From positions 1 to 45,985 of the forward strand of contig JAJFJG010000213.1 in assembly GCA_021774265.1 (NCBI GenBank): a DNA stretch of 45,985 bases. The letters run 5' to 3'. The translations under genes were made by a program, and so were the position numbers. This DNA is from Nitrosomonas sp. GTDB taxonomy: Bacteria > Pseudomonadota > Gammaproteobacteria > Burkholderiales > Nitrosomonadaceae. Positions 30,345 through 40,400 of this stretch are shown here, piece after piece (position 1 is the first letter of the stretch; each line of letters starts with the position of its first letter). The notes under the pieces are model-generated. The model was not told the DNA's origin. It saw only the letters and a program-made list of their open reading frames with translations, and searched no databases.

Positions 30345-31528
30345 AAACCATACGTCAACTAACGATACTCGGCTCTACAGGAAGTATCGGTGAAAGCACA
30401 TTAGATGTCGTTGCTCGCCACCCAAGCCGATTTCAAGTTTTTGCACTAACGGCTAACAAAAGTGTTGAAAAAATGTTGGCGCAATGCCAGCTGTTTCAAC
30501 CGCGCTATGCGGTATTGCTAGATGCTAATAGCGCAGAAAAATTGTCTGTTGCGATACGCAATAATGGTCTTGATGTTGAAGTATTGTCTGGCGTTGAATC
30601 ATTAGAAAAGGTTGCGTCACTTGCCGAAGTAGATACTGTTATGGCTGCCATCGTGGGGGCTGCCGGTATTCGACCGACATTTGCAGCAGCACGTGCTGGA
30701 AAACAGGTATTGCTTGCTAATAAAGAAACGTTGGTGATGGCAGGGCGAATTTTCATGGATGAGGTGAAAGAGCATCATGCAACACTATTACCAATTGATA
30801 GCGAGCATAATGCTATCCATCAATCACTTCCTGACCGTTTTAGTGGCAATCTTACTAAAGATGGCATTCGTCGAATTTTATTGACTGCTTCGGGTGGGCC
30901 ATTTCGACGTTCATCTATAACCGAGTTAGAAAATGTGACGCCAGCACAGGCATGTGCACATCCAAACTGGGATATGGGTCGGAAAATATCAGTTGACTCG
31001 GCAACTATGATGAACAAAGGGTTAGAGGTTATCGAGGCGCACTGGTTATTCAATGCTGCGCCCGAGAAAATACAGGTTGTCATTCATCCGCAAAGTGTCG
31101 TACATTCTATGGTTGAGTATATTGATGGTTCTGTTTTGGCACAATTAGGTAACCCCGATATGTGTACACCAATTGCTCATGCAATGGGTTATCCAGAAAG
31201 AATTGAGAGTGGCGTGCCATCATTGGACATGTTTAAAGTCGCGCAGTTAGATTTTGAGGCACCTGATTTGGCGCGCTTCCCCTGCCTGAGACTTGCATAT
31301 CAAGCATTAGCAGATGGTGGCAACATGCCAGCCATACTTAATGCAGCCAATGAAATTGCGGTGGAATCTTTTCTCGAAGGTCGGATGTCATTTACAGCTA
31401 TTCCATCAATGATTGAACAAACCATGCAAACGGTGACTCAAAGTAATGTGACAACGCTGGACGATGTTCTTGAAGCAGATAAATTGGCACGTGAAGTGGC
31501 TCTTGAATGGTTGGTCGGACAGGTGTAA
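30341..31528 (+). CDS. dxr: 1-deoxy-D-xylulose-5-phosphate reductoisomerase
   Basis: [53 protein letters not shown]. Confidence 0.98.
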   Translation: MKTIRQLTILGSTGSIGESTLDVVARHPSRFQVFALTANKSVEKMLAQCQLFQPRYAVLLDANSAEKLSVAIRNNGLDVEVLSGVESLEKVASLAEVDTVMAAIVGAAGIRPTFAAARAGKQVLLANKETLVMAGRIFMDEVKEHHATLLPIDSEHNAIHQSLPDRFSGNLTKDGIRRILLTASGGPFRRSSITELENVTPAQACAHPNWDMGRKISVDSATMMNKGLEVIEAHWLFNAAPEKIQVVIHPQSVVHSMVEYIDGSVLAQLGNPDMCTPIAHAMGYPERIESGVPSLDMFKVAQLDFEAPDLARFPCLRLAYQALADGGNMPAILNAANEIAVESFLEGRMSFTAIPSMIEQTMQTVTQSNVTTLDDVLEADKLAREVALEWLVGQV

Positions 31529-31573
31529 TTCATTGATTCTAAATTGTTTAATTCTCAAGCGGTCTAAATTGAC

Positions 31574-32941
31574 ATGACGATACTTTTTACTATTATTTCT
31601 TTCATCATTGCGTTAGGTATTTTGATTACTTTTCACGAGTTTGGTCACTACCTAGTTGCGCGTTTGTGTGGCGTAAAAGTACTCAAATTTTCAATTGGGT
31701 TTGGCAAGCCATTATTTCGTAAACAGTGGGGGAAAGATCAGACTGAGTGGGTTGTCGCGGCGATTCCTCTTGGTGGTTACGTCAAAATGCTGGATGAAGG
31801 AGAAGGAAAAGTTGAACCTGAAGATTTGCCACGTTCATTTAATCGGCAAACCGTTGGGCGCCGTTTTGCAATTGTTTCAGCAGGACCCATAGCTAATTTC
31901 TTATTAGCTATTTTCTTCTATTGGCTGTTGTTCATCATAGGCATGAATGGGATGAAGCCAATGCTAGGACCTGTTGTTCCTGCAACTCCTGCAGCAATCT
32001 CTGCATTTGTGGAAGGAGAAACCATCCAGAAAATAGATCATAAATCGGTTGCGAGTTGGCAAGATGTTCGTTGGGCGTTATTAACCCATGCGGTCGATCA
32101 GACGCCACGTTTACAAGTAGAAACGGTCAACGAAAAAGGCGAGATCGCGCAGCGCAATCTGGATCTGAGTCATATATCAGCAGATGAATTGGATGGTGAT
32201 TTTTTGGGGATTATCGGATTAAGTAGTTATCAACCCGCATTAAAACCAATTATCGACCAGGTAATGTCTGGCGGTGCAGCCGATAAAGCGGGATTGCTTG
32301 TTGGGGATGAAATTTTAACCATTGATGGTGAAGATATCTATGACTGGCAAGTGCTGGTACAAATCATACAGAGTAGCCCTAATCAATTATTGAATTTGGA
32401 TGTGCTGCGTGACAACCATATCATCCGCGTTGCAATTACACCAGAATCATCCAACGAGGGTGACCAGAAAATCGGGAAAGTTGGGATTGTTCCTTATATT
32501 AATTATTCGGAATTTGAAGATCTATTCGTAGAAGTCAGCTATCCGGCTGCAGAATCTTTTGTCAAAGCCATTGATAAAACATGGGACACCTCTATTTTAA
32601 CGTTGCAAATGCTAGGAAAAATGATCACGGGTGATGTCTCAATGAAAAATCTTAGCGGCCCCATTTCAATAGCTGATTATGCAGGTCAATCTGCAAAGAT
32701 GGGTCTGGGAGCGTACATTGGGTTTTTGGCGCTGATTAGCATTAGTCTAGGTGTGCTAAATTTGTTGCCAATTCCTGTCCTGGACGGAGGGCATTTAATG
32801 TATTATGTCATTGAAATTTTCAAAGGCAAACCCCTCTCTGAGAAAGCCATGTTGTTGGGTCATCAGATTGGCATGGCCATGTTATTCACCCTAATGACTT
32901 TTGCCATATACAATGATATTCATAGGATTTTTTCTGGTTAA
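31574..32941 (+). CDS. rseP: RIP metalloprotease RseP
   Basis: HEFGHYLVARLCGVKVLKFSIGFG, PDZ region, NLLPIPVLDGGHL. Confidence 0.97.
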   Translation: MTILFTIISFIIALGILITFHEFGHYLVARLCGVKVLKFSIGFGKPLFRKQWGKDQTEWVVAAIPLGGYVKMLDEGEGKVEPEDLPRSFNRQTVGRRFAIVSAGPIANFLLAIFFYWLLFIIGMNGMKPMLGPVVPATPAAISAFVEGETIQKIDHKSVASWQDVRWALLTHAVDQTPRLQVETVNEKGEIAQRNLDLSHISADELDGDFLGIIGLSSYQPALKPIIDQVMSGGAADKAGLLVGDEILTIDGEDIYDWQVLVQIIQSSPNQLLNLDVLRDNHIIRVAITPESSNEGDQKIGKVGIVPYINYSEFEDLFVEVSYPAAESFVKAIDKTWDTSILTLQMLGKMITGDVSMKNLSGPISIADYAGQSAKMGLGAYIGFLALISISLGVLNLLPIPVLDGGHLMYYVIEIFKGKPLSEKAMLLGHQIGMAMLFTLMTFAIYNDIHRIFSG

Positions 32942-32944
32942 GTA

Positions 32945-35233
32945 ATGAAACTAAAGTACCTTGCTGCGTTTGTTTACTTCTTTTATTCTTTTAATTCTTT
33001 GGCAAGTGAACCATTTATAGTTAAGGATATTCGGGTAGAAGGCATACAACGTACTGAGGCAGGTACTGTTTTTAGTTATCTTCCTATTAAGGTCGGCGAC
33101 GCACTTGATGATGTGAGAGCCGCTGCAGCCATAAAAGCGCTCTATGCGACCGGGTTCTTCAAAGATGTTAAATTAAAATCAGAGGATGGTGTACTCATTG
33201 TTCAAGTGGAAGAACGTCCTGCCATTGCCGAAATCTCCATCAATGGCGCCAAGGAATTTGAGCCTGATAAGTTAAAAGAGGGTTTGAAGCAAGCAGGGTT
33301 ATCTGAGTCACGTATCTTTAGCCGTTCACTCCTGGATCGCGCTGAGCAAGAATTAAAGCGTCAATATATCAGCCGTGGAAAATACGCGGTAAAAGTCACA
33401 ACAACAACAACCCCCTTAGAACGTAATCGTTTGGGAATCAATTTCGATATCAAAGAAGGCAGGACTGCACGAATCCGCCAGATTAATATTGTTGGAAATG
33501 ATGCATTTAATGACGATGACTTACGCAGCTTGTTCGTACTCAGAACGCCTGGAATGCTCACTTGGTTTACCAAGAACGATCAGTATTCAAAGCAGAAACT
33601 ATCAGCTGACTTAGAGACGTTACGCTCTTATTATCTGGATCGTGGTTATTTAGAGTTTGGTATTGAATCAACTCAAGTATCTATAACGCCAAATATGCGT
33701 GACATTTACATTACCGTCAATATTACTGAAGGTGAGCAATTTACCGTTTCAGAAATTAAGATGGCAGGTGAGTTTCCAGTTCCAGAAGAAGAGTTGCGAG
33801 AACTAATACTCCTTGAACCTGGTGCTGTTTTTGCTCGTGAGAAGTTAACAGAATCCATAAAACTCATTACCGACCGTTTGGGTGATGATGGTTATGCTTT
33901 TGCTAACGTAAATGCTTCGCCAGAATTAGACAAAGAAAACCAACAAACAGGCTTTACCTTCTTTATCGACCCAGGTCGAAGAGTCTATGTTAGACGCATT
34001 AATATCTCCGGAAATGACCGCACGCGGGATGAAGTCATACGACGGGAATTTCGGCAAATGGAAGGCGGTTGGCATTCAACGTCAAAAATTAATCTCTCTC
34101 GTCGACGTGTCGATCGATTGTTTTTCTTTACCAGTGTCGACGTAGAAACCCCACCGGTTCCGGACGCGCCTGATCAGGTGGATATTAATGTCAGTGTTGT
34201 CGAAAGACCGACAGGTGCCATTATGTTTGGCGCAGGTTTTTCTGATCGCCAAGGCTTGATACTCAATGGTTCTGTATCGCAGAATAATATATTTGGTACG
34301 GGTAATCACCTTAGCGTACAGGTCAACACAGGTAGTATTAATAAACTTTATTCCGCATCATTTACCAACCCCTACTTTACTGCTGATGGTGTCAGTCTTG
34401 GGTTTGATGTATTTAGGCGTAACCTAAATACAAGTCGTTTATCGAGAGTTCAATCATTTAGAACGAATACCACTGGCTTTACGACACGCGTGGGTATTCC
34501 GATTGCCGAGAATGATATCGTTTCATTTGGTTTGGGTGCTGAGCAAACATCCATAGGGACATTTGAAGATAGTCTCCCACGTAATCAGCGGTTTGTTGAT
34601 GAGTTTGGGAGCACTACCAACAATTTCCCATTTACGATCAGCTGGGCGCGTGACCGTCGAGATAGTGCGATTTATACCACCTCAGGAACGACACACAGGC
34701 TCTTTGGCGAGATTAGTGTGCCGGGGGGTGATTTGAATTATTACAAAATAAGTTATGCGCAGAAATGGTTTTATCCCATTACCGAAACGTTTACATTTAT
34801 GTTTAATGGAGAGTTAGGACTGGGTGATGGCTATTCAGGTAACTCCCTGCCTTTCTTCAAGAACTTTTTTGCTGGCGGAAATAACTCGGTTCGTGGTTTT
34901 GACTTGAACTCACTAGGCCCGCGTGAAAGGGTCAACGAGGATAGCCGGTCAGTTGCATTGGGCGGGAACAAGCGCGTTGTCGGAAATTTAGAAATATTGT
35001 TCCCTATGCCTTTTATGAAGGATGATCGGTCGCTTCGTTTAAGTACATTTATTGATGGCGGTAGTGTATTTGCTGGTAAGGTTGAATTAAATGAGATGCG
35101 TTATTCTGCCGGTTTTGCAGTTTCTTGGATTTCACCAATGGGCCCTTTAAAAATTAGCCTTGCTAAGCCACTTAATGATAAACCAGAGGACAATTTGCAA
35201 GTATTGCAATTTCAATTTGGACAGCAATTCTAG
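32945..35233 (+). CDS. bamA: Outer membrane protein assembly factor BamA
   Basis: Five-POTRA-like N-terminus ([24 protein letters not shown]...), Omp85 barrel with [14 protein letters not shown]-terminal ...LQFQFGQQF. Confidence 0.98.
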   Translation: MKLKYLAAFVYFFYSFNSLASEPFIVKDIRVEGIQRTEAGTVFSYLPIKVGDALDDVRAAAAIKALYATGFFKDVKLKSEDGVLIVQVEERPAIAEISINGAKEFEPDKLKEGLKQAGLSESRIFSRSLLDRAEQELKRQYISRGKYAVKVTTTTTPLERNRLGINFDIKEGRTARIRQINIVGNDAFNDDDLRSLFVLRTPGMLTWFTKNDQYSKQKLSADLETLRSYYLDRGYLEFGIESTQVSITPNMRDIYITVNITEGEQFTVSEIKMAGEFPVPEEELRELILLEPGAVFAREKLTESIKLITDRLGDDGYAFANVNASPELDKENQQTGFTFFIDPGRRVYVRRINISGNDRTRDEVIRREFRQMEGGWHSTSKINLSRRRVDRLFFFTSVDVETPPVPDAPDQVDINVSVVERPTGAIMFGAGFSDRQGLILNGSVSQNNIFGTGNHLSVQVNTGSINKLYSASFTNPYFTADGVSLGFDVFRRNLNTSRLSRVQSFRTNTTGFTTRVGIPIAENDIVSFGLGAEQTSIGTFEDSLPRNQRFVDEFGSTTNNFPFTISWARDRRDSAIYTTSGTTHRLFGEISVPGGDLNYYKISYAQKWFYPITETFTFMFNGELGLGDGYSGNSLPFFKNFFAGGNNSVRGFDLNSLGPRERVNEDSRSVALGGNKRVVGNLEILFPMPFMKDDRSLRLSTFIDGGSVFAGKVELNEMRYSAGFAVSWISPMGPLKISLAKPLNDKPEDNLQVLQFQFGQQF

Positions 35234-35261
35234 TTAAGCGCCAATTAATCAGGAGAATGAA

Positions 35262-35801
35262 TTGATACGTAAATTTAATTGCTCGAAAGTCCTGTTTGCC
35301 ATTTTCATAATGCTATGGTATGTCGGTGTTTACGCAGTTAATACTAAAATTGGCATTGTTAATACTGATAAAATCTTGCGTGAATCTGAACCAGCCGTCA
35401 TTGCGCAACTTAAAATAGAGCAAGAGTTCTTCCCTCGTGATGAGCAAATAAAAAAAATGGCCGCGCGGGCAAAAGAACTACAAGCGCAGTTAGAAAAAAA
35501 AAGCGCATCAATGTCAGAAGCTGATCGACGTGACATGGAACGTATATTGGCAAACTTGAGCCGCGAATTTCAAAGAGCAAAACGACAATTAAGAGAAGAT
35601 CTAAGTGTTCGCCAGAATGAAGAGTTTGGCATCATTCTGGAACATACCAATGAGGTGATTAAGAGGATAGCAGAAACAGAGAAATATGACCTTATATTAC
35701 AGTTGCAAGATTCTGTTTATCGTAGTGAACGGATCGACATCACAGAACAGGTTCTCAAAGCATTAGAAGGCCGCATACGCCAACCGGCAACTTCTAAATG
35801 A
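35262..35801 (+). CDS. skp: OmpH/Skp-family periplasmic chaperone
   Basis: Signal peptide, KIGIVNTDKILRESEPA, long coiled coil. Position after bamA. Confidence 0.93.
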   Translation: MIRKFNCSKVLFAIFIMLWYVGVYAVNTKIGIVNTDKILRESEPAVIAQLKIEQEFFPRDEQIKKMAARAKELQAQLEKKSASMSEADRRDMERILANLSREFQRAKRQLREDLSVRQNEEFGIILEHTNEVIKRIAETEKYDLILQLQDSVYRSERIDITEQVLKALEGRIRQPATSK

Positions 35802-35860
35802 TACACGTGTTTCATTAATCAAAGTGTTTTGTTAAATACAAAAATTCAAAGGGGAAAGTT

Positions 35861-36304
35861 ATGAGTGGCATGGACATTCATGAGATATTAAAATATCTGC
35901 CGCATCGGTATCCATTTTTATTGGTCGACCGGGTCATTTCATATGAAAAAGGCAAAGACATTGTTGCACTTAAGAATGTCAGCATTAATGAACATTTCTT
36001 TTCTGGTCATTTTCCTCATCATCCGGTAATGCCTGGTGTTCTTATTGTGGAGGCGTTGGCACAGGCTGCTGCTATTCTTACACTGAGGACTGAAGGCTCC
36101 AAAGTTGATAAAAATTCTGTTTACTATTTTGTTGGAATTGATGGGGTACGTTTTAAACGACCTGTTATGGCGGGTGATCAATTAATCCTTAACGTTTCGA
36201 TTGATCGGGAAAAGAAAGGATTGTGGAAATACTCAGCTCATGCTGAAGTGGATGGCAACCTTGTAACCGAAGCGAAATTAATGTGCACGTCAAGAAACGT
36301 TTAA
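35861..36304 (+). CDS. fabZ: 3-hydroxyacyl-[acyl-carrier-protein] dehydratase FabZ
   Basis: [41 protein letters not shown]. Confidence 0.98.
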   Translation: MSGMDIHEILKYLPHRYPFLLVDRVISYEKGKDIVALKNVSINEHFFSGHFPHHPVMPGVLIVEALAQAAAILTLRTEGSKVDKNSVYYFVGIDGVRFKRPVMAGDQLILNVSIDREKKGLWKYSAHAEVDGNLVTEAKLMCTSRNV

Positions 36305-36882
36305 CCCCATATTTAAATAATTATGTTTTAGCTTGTGGTGTAGATGAGGCCGGAAGAGGGCCGCTCGCGGGGCCTGTTCTTGCGGCATGTGTCATTCTAG
36401 ACCCCTGCCGAAAAATAGATGGTCTGGCCGACTCGAAAAAGATCAGCGCAAAAAAACGTGAGAATTTGGCGGTCTTAATCAAGAGATATTCTAAAGCATG
36501 GGCAATTGCTTCTGCTTCTGTAGCAGAAATTGATCAACTGAATATTTTGCAAGCCAGTTTGCTTGCAATGAAACGTGCTGTTGAAAGTTTACCATTGACG
36601 CCCAATATTGTTTTAGTCGATGGCAACCATTGTCCACAACTGAAATGTCCTGTCCGGGCTATTATCAAGGGTGACAGCTTAATATCAGAAATTTCAGCCG
36701 CTTCTATCCTGGCTAAGACAGCACGTGATGCTGAAATGCTCGTATTACATTCAAGTTTTCCATGTTATGGTTTTGATCAACATAAAGGCTATCCTACCAA
36801 GAAACATGTTGCTGCATTACAGAAATATGGCGTTTCTTGCGTTCATCGGCGCAGTTTCTCGCCCGTTAAATCAATGATCTAG
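36283..36882 (+). CDS. rnhB: Ribonuclease HII
   Basis: [53 protein letters not shown]. Overlaps the fabZ 3' end by ~22 bp. Confidence 0.97.
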   Translation: MHVKKRLTPYLNNYVLACGVDEAGRGPLAGPVLAACVILDPCRKIDGLADSKKISAKKRENLAVLIKRYSKAWAIASASVAEIDQLNILQASLLAMKRAVESLPLTPNIVLVDGNHCPQLKCPVRAIIKGDSLISEISAASILAKTARDAEMLVLHSSFPCYGFDQHKGYPTKKHVAALQKYGVSCVHRRSFSPVKSMI

Positions 36883-37062
36883 CCTGTGCAGCCTGCTGTC
36901 ATTATAGTAACGGCGTATTATGAATGATAAGTCAATAAAAATCGAAGTATCTCAAAACTTAGTCCAATTTATTGGTTAGAACAAGTAAACTTATGCTTTA
37001 ACGATCTGGTCGTGAATAATCTAAATGGATAAAAAACGACCCAATTAAAAAAAGGAAATGGT

Positions 37063-37269
37063 GTGATTAAACGACTATTCTGGCTGATTCAAATTCTTTC
37101 TATCATTTTCCCGATTATGATTTTTATTGGTTATATCGTCATGGCTGAGGGCGATCAATTTACATCAGCACACTACATGATGACCGGACTGAGTGCGATT
37201 CCTTTTGTTATTGTTCAATTGCTCAAATTCCTGATGTCCGATGTGCGAGATGAGAGCGACACTGACTAA
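37063..37269 (+). CDS. Small two-TM membrane protein of unknown function
   Basis: 68 aa, two hydrophobic segments, SD-like aaaaaggaaat upstream. Confidence 0.55.
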   Translation: MIKRLFWLIQILSIIFPIMIFIGYIVMAEGDQFTSAHYMMTGLSAIPFVIVQLLKFLMSDVRDESDTD

Positions 37270-37336
37270 AGTCGTTAGTGATTCAGATATTGCTTAATGC
37301 TGCGTGTAATATTCAATTTTCATCGCGGACTCAACT

Positions 37337-37441
37337 ATGACTGAGTATGAATTACTTAACCTAATAATAGAAAGGCGGAACAAAGGGGTAAATTTGCTTC
37401 AATGGTGGGGTGCAATATCAATTGTTGCTGGCTTTTTCTGA
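37337..37441 (+). pseudogene. Short ORF / probable truncated membrane protein remnant
   Basis: MTEYELLNLIIERRNKGVNLLQWWGAISIVAGFF* (34 aa): N-terminal helix plus start of a TM, then an abrupt stop. Confidence 0.35.
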
Positions 37442-37664
37442 TCTAAACGAAAGGGGTTGAGTAATATCTAAACAAACCAAGACCATGATTCAGATCCATT
37501 TGTTTGGTAGATTATCTAAAGCCTTTTAATGCTGCTTCAATAGTGCGTGGTGCTGTGCTGTGCCTGTTTAATAGTAAAAATTTATTTTTCTATTACTTTC
37601 ACCGAATAAAACAAAAAAGCACATTACAAAACTTAAAATCTCGGGATAATTTATTTTCTTATTT

Positions 37665-37698
37665 GGAAGAATAATCTCTTGCTTACGAATTATCTTCC
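37665..37698. other. Hairpin-forming inverted repeat
   Basis: GGAAGAATAAT ... ATTATCTTCC (single A bulge) in the ~640 bp intergenic region. Confidence 0.35.
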
Positions 37699-37906
37699 GT
37701 CTGTGTGAGTCGTGCAGTATTAGGGGTTATACCTGCAATAAATCAAATAAAGAGTGGTTTTTGTTAAAAAATTAACATATGACTAATCCCACTGTCTAAT
37801 TTTTCTTAGTCTGGCACTATGACCGTTGTTTTCCTGGTATAGACAGTGACACGCGTTAATTACCAATCATTTATAATACGTTTTTAACGAAAACTTAGTT
37901 GTATAA

Positions 37907-38590
37907 ATGCTCTATTTAATACTCATTATTCTGATTGTTGCACTTATTGTTGGCCCCTCTTATTGGGTAAAACACACGCTTAAGAAGTATAGTTATCCTG
38001 AGGATCGTTACCCAGGTACTGGGGCAGAGCTTGCGCGGATATTGCTTGATTGGGCAAAGTTACAGTCGGTTAAGGTTGAAATAACCGATGTGGGTGACCA
38101 TTATGATCCTATTGAGAAGGTTGTTCGTTTAACGCCGGATAAATTTAATGGTAAGTCTTTAACGGCGATTACGGTTGCGGCACATGAGGTGGGTCATGCA
38201 ATTCAGGATCGTGATGGGTATTTGCCATTGCGATTGCGTACTAAACTGGTGAGGCTGGCGGCGCCAGCCGAGAAATTCGGCGCGGCTATTTTAATGCTTG
38301 CGCCAATTGTTTTGATTGTTACGCGAGCACCTATTGCGGGCGCTTTATTTCTGGCTGGTGGTTTGTTAACAATAGGTGCAGCAACTTTAGTGCATCTGGT
38401 GACGTTGCCGATGGAGATGCATGCTAGCTTTTCACGTGCGTTACCGATGCTTGAGAAAGGTGGTTTCTTAATAGATGGAGATGCGCCTCATGCGCGGCGT
38501 ATATTGAGAGCAGCGGCTTTAACTTATGTTTCTGCTTCGCTAATGACTTTGCTTAATATGGGTCGATGGTGGGCTATTTTGCGCAGGTAA
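37907..38590 (+). CDS. Putative neutral zinc metallopeptidase (Zn_peptidase_2 / YugP-like)
   Basis: HEVGHAIQD zinc motif, ARILLDWAKLQSVKVEITDVGDHYDPIEKVVRLTPDKFNGKSL, multiple TMs. Confidence 0.88.
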   Translation: MLYLILIILIVALIVGPSYWVKHTLKKYSYPEDRYPGTGAELARILLDWAKLQSVKVEITDVGDHYDPIEKVVRLTPDKFNGKSLTAITVAAHEVGHAIQDRDGYLPLRLRTKLVRLAAPAEKFGAAILMLAPIVLIVTRAPIAGALFLAGGLLTIGAATLVHLVTLPMEMHASFSRALPMLEKGGFLIDGDAPHARRILRAAALTYVSASLMTLLNMGRWWAILRR

Positions 38591-38770
38591 GTTTTCTAAA
38601 AAAAGCCTGTATTTACAGATATTATCAAGTTAATTGAATGATTATAGGTTATGTAATATGTCTAAGCTTCGCTTATAATTTATAACAAAAATATTTCTGT
38701 CATATAAATAGCTTATATTGGCAAGAAACATATACCGTGATGGTAATAAAATTAATCTAAGAGGTTAAAA

Positions 38771-39205
38771 ATGATGCGTTGGCAGACACAACGATATATA
38801 CAAAATGCACGTGGTTTTACGTTATTAGAATTGCTAGTTGTAATGGTTATTATCGGTTTATTAGCAGCTTATGTTGGGCCAAAATATTTTTCTCAAGTTG
38901 GGAGGTCTGAAATCCGTATGGCCCAGGCTCAAATAGATGCTTTGGAAAAATCATTGCATCAGTATCGTTTAGATGTGGGTAGCTATCCATCGACTGAAAA
39001 TGGTCTTGCTGCCTTGATGGTTAGTCCGAATAATGAGCCGCGATGGAATGGGCCTTATCTGTCTAAAACTCCACCGGATGATCCTTGGGGACGCCCTTAT
39101 ATTTACAAATATCCCGGTGATCGTTCAGAATTCGACTTGTTTTCGCTTGGTAGAGATGGTCAACCTGGTGGTGAGGCTGAAGCTGCTGACATTACAAATT
39201 GGTAA
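38771..39205 (+). CDS. gspG: Type II secretion system major pseudopilin GspG
   Basis: Prepilin motif RGFTLLELLVVMVIIGLLAAYVGPKYF and C-terminal DPWGRPYIYKYPGDRSEFDLFSLGRDGQPGGE. Confidence 0.97.
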   Translation: MMRWQTQRYIQNARGFTLLELLVVMVIIGLLAAYVGPKYFSQVGRSEIRMAQAQIDALEKSLHQYRLDVGSYPSTENGLAALMVSPNNEPRWNGPYLSKTPPDDPWGRPYIYKYPGDRSEFDLFSLGRDGQPGGEAEAADITNW

Positions 39206-39215
39206 ATTTTAGCTA

Positions 39216-40400
39216 ATGCGTTATGAGGTGAAAGCTGTTCTTTCAGGACAAGGTACTGTGAAGCTCGAGCTTGAAGCAAACAGCGAGGAAGAGGCGCGTC
39301 TTCAAGTTATTGAACAGGGCGGCATGGTACTCAGTGTGAAGCGCAGCTTCACGGGCTTTACTTTCAAATCAAAGACAACTTTCCCGCTGGTGCATTTTAG
39401 CCAGGAACTGCTTTCACTGTTAACCGCAGGGCTAAGCTTAGTGGAAAGTATCGAGACCTTGGTTGACAAAGAACAAGATGCAGGCATCCGTAAAGTCATA
39501 CAAGATCTACTGGCACGGCTTTATGAAGGGATTACTTTTTCAAGTGCATTGGAAGAATACCCGCACGCATTTCCAGCTTTGTATATTTCAACAGTTCGGG
39601 CTAGTGAACGAACAGGTGATTTGCCTGAAGCATTAACCCGCTTCATTTCTTATCAAACGCAGATGGATTCCGTGCGTAAAACACTGGTGGGCGCCTCAAT
39701 TTACCCTGTTTTATTGTTAACCGTTGGTTTGTTAGTATCGATGTTTTTGTTGGTGTTTGTGGTGCCTAAATTCAGTGCAATCTACGATGATATTGGCTCT
39801 GACTTACCTTGGCTTTCAGTGTTGCTCATTCAGTGGGGACAATTTGTACACGAGCGTGGCGGAGAATTGGCTGTTATTGCAATCGCTCTTTTTAGCGCTA
39901 TTTTTTACGGGATAACACGTCCTAAGTTTAAGGCCTATGCCATGCGGCAATTATGGCGTATACCGGCTATTGGCGAGAATATGCGCGTGTATCAATTGGC
40001 TCGTTTTTATAAAACGTTAGGCATGTTGCAACGTGGTGGCATCCCAATTACACAAGCACTAGACATGGTCAGTGGGTTACTACAACCGCATTTTCGGCCC
40101 AGCGTCGAAGCTGCAGCCAAGCATATTCGTGAGGGTAAGACCATTTCCAGTGCAATGGAAATGGAGGGACTCACCACAGCCGTTGGCAACCGTATGCTAC
40201 GCGTGGGTGAACGAACGGGCTTAATGGGAGATATGATGGAACGCATTGGTAATTTTCATGATGAAGAGATTGCGCGATGGGTTGAGTGGACAACCAAGCT
40301 TATTGAACCCATTTTAATGGCGGTCATTGGAATCGTGATTGGCGGTATTATTATTCTTATGTATATGCCCATATTTGATTTGGCGGGAAGTATTAATTGA
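39216..40400 (+). CDS. gspF: Type II secretion/T4P inner-membrane platform protein GspF
   Basis: GspF/PilC family: two repeats (FSQELLSLLTAGLSLVESIE; FYKTLGMLQRGGIPITQALDMV), three TMs. Confidence 0.95.
   Translation: MRYEVKAVLSGQGTVKLELEANSEEEARLQVIEQGGMVLSVKRSFTGFTFKSKTTFPLVHFSQELLSLLTAGLSLVESIETLVDKEQDAGIRKVIQDLLARLYEGITFSSALEEYPHAFPALYISTVRASERTGDLPEALTRFISYQTQMDSVRKTLVGASIYPVLLLTVGLLVSMFLLVFVVPKFSAIYDDIGSDLPWLSVLLIQWGQFVHERGGELAVIAIALFSAIFYGITRPKFKAYAMRQLWRIPAIGENMRVYQLARFYKTLGMLQRGGIPITQALDMVSGLLQPHFRPSVEAAAKHIREGKTISSAMEMEGLTTAVGNRMLRVGERTGLMGDMMERIGNFHDEEIARWVEWTTKLIEPILMAVIGIVIGGIIILMYMPIFDLAGSIN

Noticed and set aside
37800-37850. Possible sigma54 promoter (TGGCAC...TTGT) upstream of the metallopeptidase
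   Set aside because: Spacing between TGGCAC and TTGT is wrong for the -24/-12 consensus.
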